Positions 34,593 to 43,842 are shown, counted from the stretch's first letter. The stretch is DNA of 64,000 nucleotides from Metapseudomonas resinovorans DSM 21078 (GCF_000423545.1 NZ_AUIE01000010.1:124001-188000), one strand, 5' to 3'. Made by a program: numbers and translations. The notes: generated by a model not told the origin, from the letters alone.

Positions 34593-34740
34593 CGCGTCCT
34601 CGGTTCTGCCCCTAGCTGGATAGCCCGCGCTCCTTGGGCCCTCCCCAGAGCGTCTAGCTGGAGCTAGTCAGCCGCATAGGCGACGGTGATCGCTGATTCT
34701 GGGCTATGATCAAAACTGTTCCGTGTAATTTTTCCTTGAG

Positions 34741-34767
34741 AGACCGCCTTCGGGCGGTCTTTTTTGC
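34741..34767 (+). terminator. rho-independent terminator without an upstream gene
   Basis: AGACCGCC and GGCGGTCT form an 8-bp stem with a TTCG loop, followed by a run of T. It is a textbook terminator, but no complete gene ends just before it on this strand, which suggests that it was stranded by rearrangement. Confidence 0.8.
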
Positions 34768-34814
34768 ACTTGCTCCCTCCGGTGCCCGATCAGAATTAGC
34801 CAAACACGTGGCGT

Positions 34815-34956
34815 CTACAACCACCTACGTACGCGCGTGCGATAGGCGGCGAAGTCCTCTCCGAACAAGCTCGCCAATGCTTCCTCTTCCGGACCGATTT
34901 GGAATCGATTCATGTAGAGCATGAACCCGGCCACGCCCAGCAGCGCCACGGGTGAG
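34815..34956 (-). pseudogene. C-terminal fragment of an isoprenylcysteine methyltransferase family protein
   Basis: On the minus strand about 46 codons read ALLGVAGFMLYMNRFQIGPE and then EEALASLFGEDF, AYRTRVRRWL and stop. This matches the end of membrane methyltransferases of the isoprenylcysteine carboxyl methyltransferase type (YMNRFQIxPEE...FGxxFxxYxxRVRRWL). The upstream part is frameshifted or lost before reaching the neighbouring desaturase gene. Confidence 0.6.
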
Positions 34957-35054
34957 CTGTGATGAAATTCGCCACGACCTCATAACCTACGGGGTTGGCC
35001 AGTAGATCAATGGGGGAGTTTCTGACGAGTGGACCTAAGTGGCTGTACGGCCAC

Positions 35055-35927
35055 TTAGGTTTCGCCAAGCTTAGACTTCCTTCTAAACGGCGCGACCAAC
35101 TGGGCGCCATAGCTCGTTGGGTAGCCCCTTTCCAGGAGCCCCACCTGCGCGTCGCCGAGCTTGCCTGCGCTGTCATAGAAGGTCCCGAGCAGGTGATCCC
35201 ACACTAGGAGGAACTCGCCGAAATTGACCTGGACATCCTCGAATTCACGCTTGTGGTGCCAGCGGTGCGTTTCCGCAACGCCGATCACCTTGCGCAGCCA
35301 ACCGAGTGAGTAATCGAGGTTCGAGTGCTGAAATGCCAGCTGCACGGTGAGGATGCCAAACCAGGTCGCCACTGGGGCAGACGGTGTTCCCAGCGCAAAC
35401 AGCACGAGAAGGCCCGGCCCTGCCATGATCGCTGCATGCAGCGGATGGCGGCGTTCGCCATTCATCCAGTAGAGCCGTTCGGCACTGTGGTGGGGGGCAT
35501 GCAGCCGCCACAGCCACGCCACGTGATGGCTGAGCCGATGCATGGCGTAGAAACTGAGATCCAGGACCGCTGCAACGATTAGTACTTGGCACCAAAGCGG
35601 CAGGTCCGTTGGGAAGACGCGGGCTGCGTCAGGCACCAAATCACCCAGTCGAGCCAGTACCGTGGCGGTGAACTGGATGACTGACAAGTTCACGATCATA
35701 TGCAGGAGATCGGTCAGGGTATCTTCATGATCCTCTAGCCAGCTCTCTCGGAACGGCTGCAGACGTTCCAGCATCGCGATCACCAGAATCGCCCCTGCGG
35801 CCATGATGGGGGTGACAGGCCAGTATGGAACACCTTCGTAAAGCAGCCAGAGCATTCCGGCCGCCGTACCGCCAAAGATGGCGGGATAGCTGAACCAGCG
35901 GATCATGAACCTGGAGTAATTGCCCAT
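35055..35927 (-). CDS. sterol desaturase / fatty acid hydroxylase family protein
   Basis: This 290-residue integral membrane protein has about five hydrophobic segments and the His-box set of the family: HRLSHH, HAPHHS and HRWHH, with a further His in HSNLDY. These ligands hold a di-iron centre that hydroxylates or desaturates a lipid chain. It lies 74 bp downstream of the copRS-AraC group on the same strand and could be read through from there. Sterol desaturase-type genes are known in copper islands of Pseudomonas; a role in membrane adaptation is possible but not shown. Confidence 0.85.
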   Translation of the reverse strand: MGNYSRFMIRWFSYPAIFGGTAAGMLWLLYEGVPYWPVTPIMAAGAILVIAMLERLQPFRESWLEDHEDTLTDLLHMIVNLSVIQFTATVLARLGDLVPDAARVFPTDLPLWCQVLIVAAVLDLSFYAMHRLSHHVAWLWRLHAPHHSAERLYWMNGERRHPLHAAIMAGPGLLVLFALGTPSAPVATWFGILTVQLAFQHSNLDYSLGWLRKVIGVAETHRWHHKREFEDVQVNFGEFLLVWDHLLGTFYDSAGKLGDAQVGLLERGYPTSYGAQLVAPFRRKSKLGET

Positions 35928-36001
35928 CGTAACGTCCTCCCTGCGGTGATCATCACTCTGCGCCGCTCGGCCGGGGGCACGCTTGAACGAAAAAGCTGAC
36001 T

Positions 36002-36730
36002 TCAGCTGCTCAGGCTGACGTGGCCCAGGGCCGAAGTCGGATCGAGACCAAACAGATTGCGAAAGGTCCGCGAGAAGTGCGCGGCATCAGCGAAGCCGGC
36101 CGCATGGGCGGCATCGGTCAGGCTGCGTCCTGCCGCTATGTGTTGCAGCGCCGCGACCAGGCGGCTCCATTTCCGGTAACTGCGCAGCGGCAAACCGGTC
36201 TGCTCAACGAACCAATGAGAAAACCGGGTCGGTGAAAGGTGGACCAGCCTGGCCAGGTACTGTCGGCCATGCGTCGACGCGCGCAAGGCCACGAGGACCG
36301 TCTGCAACCGCGGATCGATTTCCGATGTGACGGTCAGGTTGAGGACGTCGCGAACCCTCTGCTGCACGTCTTGGGTCGTGAGGTCCGGCGTTTCCAGCAA
36401 GGCCTGCAAGGCGGCGACATCCTGCACCTCTATGGCCGCGAGGTCGGCTCCGGCATGGAGGGCATGCGCCTCTAGGGACAGCGCATCAAGGTAGATCGAC
36501 AAGACCGCCACTGCCTCGATCCGATGCATTACTCCGGCTCGGATGCAGATGGCACGCGCGCTGACGCTCGTCTCCGGGGTGTCGACGGTCAACTCGCCGG
36601 TTAGACCAATCGTGATCTGATGGGCCATGTGGCAATGCCAATCGTGGCTACCCGCCTGCCCCAGAAACACGCCCAGCCCGGGTGAAATCCAGGCTTTGCC
36701 ACGCCAGCCGATACCCTGCGTTGCGTTCAT
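36002..36730 (-). CDS. AraC-family transcriptional regulator
   Basis: This 242-residue protein has an N-terminal cupin-like part (HDWHCHMAHQITIGLTGELTV, residues 29-50) and a C-terminal AraC helix-turn-helix pair (GRQYLARLVHLSPTRFSHWF, GRSLTDAAHAAGFADAAHFSRTFRN split across about 195-225). It begins 11 bp after the small gene that is coupled to copS, so copR-copS-small gene-araC form one leftward unit. It may sense a metal or a metal-stress metabolite through the His-rich cupin; that is inference. Confidence 0.85.
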   Translation of the reverse strand: MNATQGIGWRGKAWISPGLGVFLGQAGSHDWHCHMAHQITIGLTGELTVDTPETSVSARAICIRAGVMHRIEAVAVLSIYLDALSLEAHALHAGADLAAIEVQDVAALQALLETPDLTTQDVQQRVRDVLNLTVTSEIDPRLQTVLVALRASTHGRQYLARLVHLSPTRFSHWFVEQTGLPLRSYRKWSRLVAALQHIAAGRSLTDAAHAAGFADAAHFSRTFRNLFGLDPTSALGHVSLSS

Positions 36731-36741
36731 TCAGCGGCGCC

Positions 36742-36939
36742 TCAGGGTTCCACATCCCGTTGGCTGGTAATTTTTTGCACTTCGGCCTGGAACGCTTCAT
36801 CGAGCAGGCTGGGCTTCTTTCGCCAGGGCTGTCGATCGGGCTTGCGCTGGGCGGCATACATCACCACCTCGCCACCGTCCCGCTCAACGAAGTTGCGTGC
36901 TTGCTGCTCCAGTTCCGCTCTCAGCTGCTCTTTGGTCAT
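36742..36939 (-). CDS. small hypothetical protein coupled to copS
   Basis: This 65-residue soluble protein ([20 protein letters not shown], then GGEVVMYAAQRKPDRQPWRK and a charged helix) starts with an ATG that overlaps the copS stop as ATGA, so it is translationally coupled. It has no Cys and no signal peptide. I recognise no family. Its position between a copper sensor kinase and an AraC gene suggests a cytoplasmic regulatory accessory role. Confidence 0.7.
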   Translation of the reverse strand: MTKEQLRAELEQQARNFVERDGGEVVMYAAQRKPDRQPWRKKPSLLDEAFQAEVQKITSQRDVEP

Positions 36940-38330
36940 GCGGGCTCCTTGGCTTCTTCTGACCGGGGAAACTCCATGTGAAAGGCGGTACGGCCGTGTG
37001 CGGAGGTACACCAGATCCTGCCGCGGTGGGCTTCGACAATTGACCGGGTGATCGCCAGCCCGAGACCGGCATTGCTGGGACTGCCCTCCCGACGGGCGGG
37101 GTCGGCCCGATAGAACCGGTCAAAGAGGCGCTTGAGATGCTCTGGCGGGATGGTCTCGCCGGGATTCTCAACGCTCAAGGTGGTCGATGCGCTGGTCTGG
37201 GTGATCTTCACCGCGATGGTTTTACCGGGCGGGGTGTAGCGCAGGGCGTTGGAAAGTAAGTTAGAGATGGCGCGATCCAGCATTAGCACGTCACCGCGGA
37301 CACTGCCCCATCCGGAAATCTTCAGCGATATCCCCCGGTCATCCGCCATCAACTGGTAGTACTCGAACAGCTTGCCGACGATCTTTTCCAGCTCAACCTG
37401 TTCGCGCTGCGGCACGATCAAACCGTTGTCCGCCTTGGCCAGGAACAGCATGTCATCGATTATTCGTGACATGCGCTTGAGGTCATCGAGGTTCGAGTAC
37501 AAGTTTTCTTCATACGCCTCTAGATCGCGTTTTCGCGACAGCACGACCTCCGTATGAGTCATCAGGTTGCTCACCGGGGTCCGCAACTCGTGGGCGATAT
37601 CGGCGGAAAAGTTGGAGAGCCTTACGAAGGCCTCATCCAGCCGAGCCAACATCGCGTTGAATGACGTCATCAACTGCTGCAGCTCCAACGGAACAGGCTC
37701 CATCGGAATGCGTTCCTTGAGGGATCTGGCCGACATCGAGGCGGCCATCTGGGTCACTTGTCTCAGTGGGCGAAGCCCGCTGCGTGCGACGATCCAGCCC
37801 AGCCCCGCACTGACCAAGGCGCTGATGATCAGCCCAATGGTGAACCAGCGCTGCAAGGCCTCAAAAAAAGCCATGTGGTGGGTCACGTCCAACACTAACA
37901 ACAGGGTCAATGGGGCCGCCAGACCCGGGACGTTGAGCTCGGCTGTCAAGCCGCGGTACATAAACTCCTGATCTTCCCACTCCCACATGGTGGGGGCTGA
38001 CCTGACGCGGAGCCCTTGGGGAACATTCACCATAGCCGGTTCCGCGAACAGCACCTGGCCATCGCTGTCCAGAATAATGGCCGCAAGATCCCGGTGGGCG
38101 CCCAGCAGCGCGCTTAGCTGGGGCTTCAACTCGGCAAAGTTGGTCACACTGGGAAGCCCCTGCAGGATGCTTTGTGCCGACTCCAGTTTTTCCACCAGGA
38201 CCTGGCGATCCAGCGACTTGAAATGGCGCTGGCTCAGGTGGTTGAAGCTCAGCCCGGCCACAGTCAGCACGGCGGTGACGGCGAGCATGAACATCAGGCT
38301 CATGCGCGCGGTCAGTGAAAGGTGCCTCAT
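36936..38330 (-). CDS. copS: CopS/CusS heavy-metal sensor histidine kinase
   Basis: This 464-residue kinase has two membrane helices (about 10-30 and 165-190) flanking a periplasmic sensor of about 130 residues, a HAMP domain, the phospho-acceptor H box ([20 protein letters not shown]), the N box ([16 protein letters not shown]) and G boxes ([16 protein letters not shown]). It matches CusS/CopS sensors that detect periplasmic copper. Its ATG overlaps the copR stop (ATGA), so both are coupled. Confidence 0.92.
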   Translation of the reverse strand: MRHLSLTARMSLMFMLAVTAVLTVAGLSFNHLSQRHFKSLDRQVLVEKLESAQSILQGLPSVTNFAELKPQLSALLGAHRDLAAIILDSDGQVLFAEPAMVNVPQGLRVRSAPTMWEWEDQEFMYRGLTAELNVPGLAAPLTLLLVLDVTHHMAFFEALQRWFTIGLIISALVSAGLGWIVARSGLRPLRQVTQMAASMSARSLKERIPMEPVPLELQQLMTSFNAMLARLDEAFVRLSNFSADIAHELRTPVSNLMTHTEVVLSRKRDLEAYEENLYSNLDDLKRMSRIIDDMLFLAKADNGLIVPQREQVELEKIVGKLFEYYQLMADDRGISLKISGWGSVRGDVLMLDRAISNLLSNALRYTPPGKTIAVKITQTSASTTLSVENPGETIPPEHLKRLFDRFYRADPARREGSPSNAGLGLAITRSIVEAHRGRIWCTSAHGRTAFHMEFPRSEEAKEPA

Positions 38331-39010
38331 TCCGGCTCCGGCCCATCAAGCATGTAACCCATGCCGCGGGCGGTATGGATCAGCTTCACCGCGAAGTCAT
38401 CATCGATCTTCGCTCGCAGACGGCGGACAGCCACCTCGATCACATTGGTATCGCTGTCGAAGTTCATGTCCCAGACCTGTGACGCGATCAGCGATTTCGG
38501 CAGCACTTCGCCACGTCGGCGCATCAGCAGTTCGAGCAGGGAGAACTCCTTGGCCGTCAGCTCAATACGCTTTCCACCGCGCGTGGCGCGGCGCTTCAGC
38601 AGGTCCACTTCAAGGTCCGCAATCCGCAAGATCGCCTGAGTTGGCGCGCTGTTGCCGCGGCGCAGGAGGGTCCTGACCCGCGCCAGGAGCTCGGAAAACG
38701 CGAAGGGCTTGATCAGATAGTCATCGGCGCCCAGTTCAAGCCCCTTCACTCGGTCTTCGACGCCGTCCCGGGCGGTCAGGAACAGCACGGGAACGTCTTT
38801 CCCGGCGGCGCGAACCATCCGCAGCACTTCCCACCCATCCAGCCCCGGCATCATCACGTCCAGGATCAACAGGTCATAGGACTCGCTGAGCGCATGCTGA
38901 AGGGCATCGGTGCCCGTCATGACCCGGTCCACATTGAAGCCAGCCTCGCTGAGGCCCTGTTGCAGGTAGGTACCGGTTTTCGGTTCGTCTTCAGCGACCA
39001 GGAGTTTCAT
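38327..39010 (-). CDS. copR: CopR/CusR heavy-metal response regulator
   Basis: This 227-residue OmpR-type regulator has a receiver domain ([20 protein letters not shown], phospho-acceptor Asp in [14 protein letters not shown], Lys in LIKPF) and a winged-helix DNA-binding domain ([32 protein letters not shown]). It belongs to the CopR/CusR/IrlR group. The start at MKLLVAEDE (39010) is used, since a longer frame adds residues with no homology. Divergent genes and a TTACG-N4-TGTAA box lie 66 bp upstream, so autoregulation is likely. Confidence 0.92.
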   Translation of the reverse strand: MKLLVAEDEPKTGTYLQQGLSEAGFNVDRVMTGTDALQHALSESYDLLILDVMMPGLDGWEVLRMVRAAGKDVPVLFLTARDGVEDRVKGLELGADDYLIKPFAFSELLARVRTLLRRGNSAPTQAILRIADLEVDLLKRRATRGGKRIELTAKEFSLLELLMRRRGEVLPKSLIASQVWDMNFDSDTNVIEVAVRRLRAKIDDDFAVKLIHTARGMGYMLDGPEPE

Positions 39011-39075
39011 GCGCGGCATATCCAGAAAGGCAGGTGTCGAGAGTTTGCAGGCAAAGATGGTCCCCAACCACAACC

Positions 39076-39089
39076 TTACGAAAATGTAA
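39076..39089. promoter_or_regulatory. CopR-type box 1 (copR / PtrA-like gene)
   Basis: TTACGAAAATGTAA is an imperfect 5-4-5 inverted repeat in the divergent gap between copR and the PtrA-like gene. It is one of eight related sites in the copper island and may serve both promoters. Confidence 0.7.
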
Positions 39090-39220
39090 TCCTGGCTTCA
39101 GGCCTCTGTCAGGGAGCGTTGTCTAGGGTTGCAAACAAGAGCGCGCCGTAAGCGCTCGCCCGGCACTCGCTGAGATGACGCAACGGCGCCGGCCACCGCC
39201 TCTTGTAAGGAGACTGCCCG

Positions 39221-39580
39221 ATGAAATCACTGAAACCCCTGTTGCTGGCTGGTTCGCTCCTGCTGTCGTCGGCTGTCTGGGCCGAAGGCGGGAGCGATCG
39301 CACTTTCCAGCGCATCGAGCAGATGCGTGATAAAGCCGAAGCCGTGCTGATCCAGGCGGAAAAGGCGCCTGCAGACGAGCGTCATGTGCACATGAAAGAG
39401 CACATGAAGATGCTGGACGACATCATGACCCAGCTCCACAACGAGCATCCCAAGCCCGGCATGACGGCCGAGGAGCACCTGGCCTGGATGGAGCAGCACG
39501 ACAAGCTGGTGGACGACGTCCTGGGGCAGATGATGCGCGAGCACAAATTGATGATGGCCGACAAAGAATGCCATCCGTAA
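39221..39580 (+). CDS. secreted PtrA-like Met/His-rich copper protein
   Basis: This 119-residue protein has a signal peptide (MKSLKPLLLAGSLLLSSAVWA) and the mature start EGGSDRTFQRIEQM, the module of the Pseudomonas copper-induced PtrA family. The rest is helical and rich in Met and His (HVHMKEHMKMLDDIMTQLHN, QMMREHKLMMADKECHP), suited to binding Cu(I) or Cu(II) in the periplasm. It is the first gene rightward from copRS and ends at a strong terminator, so it is probably expressed alone under CopR. Confidence 0.8.
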   Translation: MKSLKPLLLAGSLLLSSAVWAEGGSDRTFQRIEQMRDKAEAVLIQAEKAPADERHVHMKEHMKMLDDIMTQLHNEHPKPGMTAEEHLAWMEQHDKLVDDVLGQMMREHKLMMADKECHP

Positions 39581-39627
39581 AGAAATCCCCCACCTTCCAG
39601 GCCTTTCGTGATTGCTCCTTTGGCCTA

Positions 39628-39657
39628 GCGGCGCCTCTTTGGCGCCGCACTTTTTAT
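39628..39657 (+). terminator. rho-independent terminator after the first PtrA-like gene
   Basis: GCGGCGCC and GGCGCCGC form an 8-bp GC stem with a five-base loop, followed by ACTTTTTATT. It separates the small PtrA-like gene from the cupredoxin genes. Confidence 0.85.
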
Positions 39658-39660
39658 TGC

Positions 39661-39674
39661 TGACGCATTTGTAG
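39661..39674 (+). promoter_or_regulatory. CopR-type box 2 (first cupredoxin)
   Basis: TGACGCATTTGTAG differs from the consensus at two positions. It lies 73 bp before the first copI-like gene. The bases downstream (GTAGTTT, then GGTAAG) recur after box 3, supporting common promoter architecture. Confidence 0.5.
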
Positions 39675-39746
39675 TTTGGGGGTAAGCCGCCCGACAGGAA
39701 GTGGGCAATAGCATGAGATTTTCAACCATCCCAGCGAGGTCTCATC

Positions 39747-40307
39747 ATGAATAGCAACCGTCCCAAAACGCTGATCGCAGCGCTGTTGTTGGCCAGCACG
39801 CCTCCCGTCTTTGCCGACTCGACTGGCACTGATTCCAGCGCAGCTCGGCAATCCCCGCCCACGCCCACCACCCGCACCGTCTTTGTCCAGCTGGATGACA
39901 TCAGTTACGGCACTAAGTCGATCGATGTGAAACCGGGCGAGACCGTCCGCTTTGTGCTGAAGAACGAGGGCGCATTGATGCACGAGTTCAATATCGGCCA
40001 ACGCGCATCCCAGCTCGAACATCAACGCGAGATGGCCGCCCTGATGAAGGACGGCACCCTGACACCGACGGGCAAGGCGAAATCCATCGTTTGGCGTGAG
40101 CGTAATACCGGCCCTGGCGACTCCAGCCCACCTGGATATCCGGAAGTTGTAGAGGCGAAGCACGACGATCCGAACGCCGTGCTGGTTGAGCCCGGGACGA
40201 CCAAGGAATTCGTCTGGACCTTCACCGATGCCACCAACCTGAACTTCGCCTGCACCCTGCCGGGGCACTACCAAGCCGGAATGGTGGGCGACTTTGTGAT
40301 GCGTTGA
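39747..40307 (+). CDS. CopI-like periplasmic cupredoxin, first copy
   Basis: This 186-residue protein has a signal peptide (LIAALLLASTPPVFA) and a plastocyanin/azurin-type domain with probable type-1 copper ligands: His in GALMHEFNIG and Cys, His and Met in NFACTLPGHYQAGM. The domain begins near DDISYGTKSIDVKPGETVRF. It is a periplasmic blue-copper-like protein of the CopI group used in copper tolerance. It is paralogous to the next gene but has its own terminator and its own box. Confidence 0.87.
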   Translation: MNSNRPKTLIAALLLASTPPVFADSTGTDSSAARQSPPTPTTRTVFVQLDDISYGTKSIDVKPGETVRFVLKNEGALMHEFNIGQRASQLEHQREMAALMKDGTLTPTGKAKSIVWRERNTGPGDSSPPGYPEVVEAKHDDPNAVLVEPGTTKEFVWTFTDATNLNFACTLPGHYQAGMVGDFVMR

Positions 40308-40317
40308 ATCGACGACC

Positions 40318-40348
40318 CATGCCCCCGGCGCCCCTTACCGGGGGCATG
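40318..40348 (+). terminator. 11-bp stem terminator after the first cupredoxin
   Basis: CATGCCCCCGG and CCGGGGGCATG form a perfect 11-bp stem with a nine-base loop just after the cupredoxin stop. There is no clear T tract, so it may act as an RNA-stabilising hairpin rather than a full terminator. Confidence 0.65.
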
Positions 40349-40363
40349 AGGCCTCGCCGAACC

Positions 40364-40377
40364 TTACAGATCTGTAG
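40364..40377 (+). promoter_or_regulatory. CopR-type box 3 (second cupredoxin operon)
   Basis: TTACAGATCTGTAG is one base from a perfect palindrome and lies 79 bp before the second cupredoxin. The downstream bases GTAGTTT and CGTAAG match those at box 2. Confidence 0.7.
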
Positions 40378-40456
40378 TTTTCGCGTAAGTCTGCCGGCAG
40401 CTCCGCCTGGCTAGCATCAGAGGCGTTTCAAACCACACCATCTTGCGAGGTTCACC

Positions 40457-40996
40457 ATGAATAACGGCAAGCTTGCTTCTTCCCTGATTGCCATTGCCTC
40501 CCTGCTTACCGGTGCAATCGCTCAGGCCGATGCGGGCCACGCGAAGGATGAAGTCGGGCGCCCCGGCACCTTGGCAGAAGTTGACCGCACCATCGAGGTA
40601 ATAATGGGCGATGTCTACTTCGCCCCGGAAAGCATCGATGTCAAAGACGGCGAAACCATCCGCTTCGTGCTGAAGAACGACGGCGCGATGTTACACGAGT
40701 TCAACCTGGGCAAAGCGGCCGCCCATGCTGCTCACCAGAAGGAAATGGCCGCCATGTTCCAGAACGGCACGCTCACCCCGACGGGACGCAATCAAGACAT
40801 GCGCGCCATGGACCATACGATGGGGGGCATGAAAATGGTCGGCATGGAACACAATGACCCCAACAGCATGCTGGTCGAACCTGGGGCCACTAAGGAGCTG
40901 ATCTGGACGTTCAATAAAACTACTGGGTTGCAGTTTGCCTGCAACGTGCCCGGCCACTACCAGCTCGGCATGGTCGGTTCGGTCAACGTGAAGTGA
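40457..40996 (+). CDS. CopI-like periplasmic cupredoxin, second copy
   Basis: This 179-residue protein has a signal peptide (SLIAIASLLTGAIAQA) and a cupredoxin domain with ligands in AMLHEFNLG and QFACNVPGHYQLGM. A Met-rich insertion (NQDMRAMDHTMGGMKMVGME, about 117-136) lies between the two ligand regions; the first copy lacks it. It starts a rightward operon with DUF2933 and the P-type ATPase genes. Confidence 0.88.
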   Translation: MNNGKLASSLIAIASLLTGAIAQADAGHAKDEVGRPGTLAEVDRTIEVIMGDVYFAPESIDVKDGETIRFVLKNDGAMLHEFNLGKAAAHAAHQKEMAAMFQNGTLTPTGRNQDMRAMDHTMGGMKMVGMEHNDPNSMLVEPGATKELIWTFNKTTGLQFACNVPGHYQLGMVGSVNVK

Positions 40997-41094
40997 GCGG
41001 CATTGATTGGCGTCAACTGGTGAACACGGGGTGTCGTCTAGGCTGAGGTACGCGGCAGCGGACGACATCTCCATCTCAGCTCAGGAGTTGAATC

Positions 41095-41349
41095 ATGACG
41101 GAAACCCATCGCCATGGCACCGAACCGGCCACGCCCTTCTGGCGGAGTAAAGGGGGAGTCGCGCTGATCATGCTGGTTGTGATCGGCCTGTTCTATGTGG
41201 CACGGGAACACTATGGCCACCTGTCCCTCGCTTTACCCTACTTGATCCTGCTGCTCTGCCCGCTGATGCACCTCTTCGGGCATAACCATGGCGGGCATTC
41301 TCACCAGAGCCGCGAAGACTCGACCAAGACGGACAACAGAGGGAACTAG
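41095..41349 (+). CDS. DUF2933 small membrane protein
   Basis: This 84-residue protein has two hydrophobic segments (GVALIMLVVIGLFYVA and LALPYLILLLCPLMHLFGHN) and a His-rich tail (HNHGGHSHQ). It matches the DUF2933 family found beside copper ATPases and cation exporters. It ends 3 bp before the ATPase start, so the two are coupled. The His-rich tail could hand a metal ion to the ATPase; that is inference. Confidence 0.82.
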   Translation: MTETHRHGTEPATPFWRSKGGVALIMLVVIGLFYVAREHYGHLSLALPYLILLLCPLMHLFGHNHGGHSHQSREDSTKTDNRGN

Positions 41350-41352
41350 TCC

Positions 41353-43737
41353 ATGCCCACCGCCTCGTGCCAGCACGACAATGACCACTCACCTCAGCAT
41401 GAGCAACCGGATGGACGTCAGCACGATCCGGTGTGCGGCATGGCGGTGCCGCCGGACAGTCGTTTTAGCGAGCAGTACCAGGGGCAAACCTATCGCTTCT
41501 GCAGCGAGAAGTGCCTGAGCAAGTTCCAGGCGGAACCTGCGCGATACACCGGCGCAACCGGCAACCATGCGCATGCGGGTCACGGGCACGCCAACCATGG
41601 TCAGCCTGCCGTCGCGAAACCGGCGGGTGCAGGTGTTGCCGAATACACCTGTCCGATGCACCCGCAGTTCCGCCAACCCGGCCCTGGCAGTTGTCCGATC
41701 TGCGGAATGACCCTGGAGCCGGTAATCCCGGAGCTGGAAGAGGAGGAAAATCCGGAGCTCAAGGACTTCACCCGACGGTTCTGGTGGACCCTGCCACTGA
41801 CGGTCATTGTGACGTTGCTGGCCATGACGGCGCACCAGATGCAGTTGCTCCATGGCGCTACCCAGAACTGGGTGGAGCTCGTGCTGGCGACGCCGGTGAC
41901 CCTGTGGGCCGGCTGGCCCTTCTTCGTTCGTGGGGTCGCCTCGATCCGTCACCGCAGTCCCAACATGTGGACGCTCATTGGGCTTGGGACGGCAGCCGCC
42001 TACCTCTACAGCGTGGCCGCGACCTTGGTCCCTCAAGCCTTTCCGGCGACCTTCATGCAGGACGGCCGCATCGGCGTTTACTTTGAAGCGGCCGCGGTCA
42101 TCATTTCGCTGACGCTGTTGGGACAAATGCTTGAGCTTAAGGCGCGCTCGCAAACCTCCGCAGCCATCAAGTCACTGTTAGGCCTTGCCCCCAAGACCGC
42201 TCGCCGCATCAAGGCCGATGGCGAAGAGGAAGACATCCCCCTGACCCACGTTAATACGGGGGACCAACTGCGGGTCCGCCCAGGTGAGAAGGTCCCAGTC
42301 GACGGGATCGTGCTGGAGGGCGAAAGCGCCGTCGATGAATCCATGCTGACCGGCGAGCCCGTACCGGTGATGAAAAAGGCCGGTGAGCCCCTCATCGGGG
42401 CCACGCTCAACACCCATGGCAGCCTGGTGATGGAAGCACAGAAAGTCGGCGCAGAAACGGTGCTGTCGCAGATTGTGCAGATGGTCGCACGCGCCCAGCG
42501 TTCGAAGGCGCCCATGCAGCGCATGGCCGATGCCGTCGCCGGCTACTTTGTCGTGGGGGTGGTCCTGATTGCGGTCCTGACCTTCTTCGGCTGGGGGCTT
42601 TTCGGGCCCGAGCCTGGCTGGGTATTTGGCCTGATCAATGCGGTCGCGGTGCTGATCATCGCCTGTCCGTGCGCGCTGGGCCTCGCCACGCCGATGTCGA
42701 TCATGGTGGCGACCGGCAAGGCTGCCGGTAGCGGCGTGCTGTTCCGGGACGCCAGCGCCATCGAAAATCTGTGCAAGATCGACACCTTGATCGTGGACAA
42801 GACTGGCACCTTGACCGAAGGGCGCCCCGTGTTTCACAGCGTTGTGGGCACCAATCGCTTCGCCCCGGCCGAGGTCCTGCGCCTGGCAGCCAGCCTGGAC
42901 CAGGGCAGCGAACACCCCTTGGCCCACGCGATTGTCGATCATGCGCGGGCAGCCGGGATTGTCCTGACCAAGCCCAATGCCTTCGAGTCCGGCTCCGGCA
43001 TTGGCGTTCGTGGCCAAGTGGAGGGCCATCAGCTGCAGCTGGGCAATACCGCTTTGATGGAAGACGCCGGCCTGGATATCACCCCGCTCAGAGAGCGGGC
43101 TGAGCTGCTTCGCCTGGATGGTATGAGCATCATGTACCTGGCCATTGATGGGGTGCTGGCCGGTCTGCTGGCGGTGTCCGACCCGATCAAACCGAGCGCC
43201 AAGGAGGCGGTGCAGCGTCTCCAGGACGAAGAGGTGAAGGTGATCATGGCCACCGGTGATGGGGTGACCACGGCGCGCGCGGTCGCGAAGCAGCTGGGTA
43301 TCGAGGAAGTCCACGGCGAGGTGAAGCCACAGGACAAGGAGAAGCTGGTGGCCGACCTGCAGGGATACGGCCGGCGAGTCGCGATGGCGGGTGATGGCAT
43401 CAACGATGCCCCCGCACTGGCGCGCGCCGATGTCGGGATCGCCATGGGTACGGGTACCGACGTGGCGATGAACAGTGCTCAAGTCACCCTGGTGAAGGGC
43501 GACCTGATGGGCATCCTGCGCGCCCGGACGTTGTCCGTGGCCACGGTGAAGAACATGCGCCAGAACTTGGGGTTTGCCTTCCTTTACAACACGATGGGCA
43601 TACCGCTGGCGGCCGGCTTGCTCTATCCCCTCACCGGTCATCTGCTGTCGCCAATGATTGCGGCGCTGGCCATGAGCGTGAGCTCTGCATCGGTAGTCTT
43701 TAACGCGCTGCGCCTGAGACGCACGGACATTGGCTAA
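41353..43737 (+). CDS. copA: Cu(+)-translocating P1B-type ATPase with YHS and HMBD domains
   Basis: This 794-residue pump exports cytoplasmic Cu(I). The N-terminus has a His-rich start, a YHS domain ([24 protein letters not shown], about 28-60) and a heavy-metal-binding domain (YTCPMHPQ to [10 protein letters not shown], about 94-120), not the usual CxxC HMA domain. Then follow the membrane helices, TGE (about 332), the CPC channel motif ([10 protein letters not shown], about 438), DKTGT (about 482), the HP locus and GDGINDAP (about 679). The end of helix M6 and the conserved [14 protein letters not shown] complete the protein. No internal disruption is seen. Confidence 0.94.
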   Translation: MPTASCQHDNDHSPQHEQPDGRQHDPVCGMAVPPDSRFSEQYQGQTYRFCSEKCLSKFQAEPARYTGATGNHAHAGHGHANHGQPAVAKPAGAGVAEYTCPMHPQFRQPGPGSCPICGMTLEPVIPELEEEENPELKDFTRRFWWTLPLTVIVTLLAMTAHQMQLLHGATQNWVELVLATPVTLWAGWPFFVRGVASIRHRSPNMWTLIGLGTAAAYLYSVAATLVPQAFPATFMQDGRIGVYFEAAAVIISLTLLGQMLELKARSQTSAAIKSLLGLAPKTARRIKADGEEEDIPLTHVNTGDQLRVRPGEKVPVDGIVLEGESAVDESMLTGEPVPVMKKAGEPLIGATLNTHGSLVMEAQKVGAETVLSQIVQMVARAQRSKAPMQRMADAVAGYFVVGVVLIAVLTFFGWGLFGPEPGWVFGLINAVAVLIIACPCALGLATPMSIMVATGKAAGSGVLFRDASAIENLCKIDTLIVDKTGTLTEGRPVFHSVVGTNRFAPAEVLRLAASLDQGSEHPLAHAIVDHARAAGIVLTKPNAFESGSGIGVRGQVEGHQLQLGNTALMEDAGLDITPLRERAELLRLDGMSIMYLAIDGVLAGLLAVSDPIKPSAKEAVQRLQDEEVKVIMATGDGVTTARAVAKQLGIEEVHGEVKPQDKEKLVADLQGYGRRVAMAGDGINDAPALARADVGIAMGTGTDVAMNSAQVTLVKGDLMGILRARTLSVATVKNMRQNLGFAFLYNTMGIPLAAGLLYPLTGHLLSPMIAALAMSVSSASVVFNALRLRRTDIG

Positions 43738-43821
43738 ATCAGCCAGCTACCAAGCTAGTACAAGCGGCGCGAAGATACGTGGTGTGACCAGTCGCCAGGT
43801 CGTAACTGATCGGTGAGATAA

Positions 43822-43842
43822 CCCCCGTGATACTCGCGGGGG
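43822..43842 (+). terminator. hairpin between the ATPase and DsbG-like genes
   Basis: CCCCCG and CGGGGG form a 6-bp stem with a nine-base loop. It lies in the 136-bp gap between the ATPase and the DsbG-like gene and has no T tract. It is a weak terminator at best. Confidence 0.35.

Noticed and set aside
34706-34924. 72-codon plus-strand frame running through the terminator at 34741
   Set aside because: It reads through a textbook terminator hairpin and opposite the methyltransferase fragment; composition is not protein-like.
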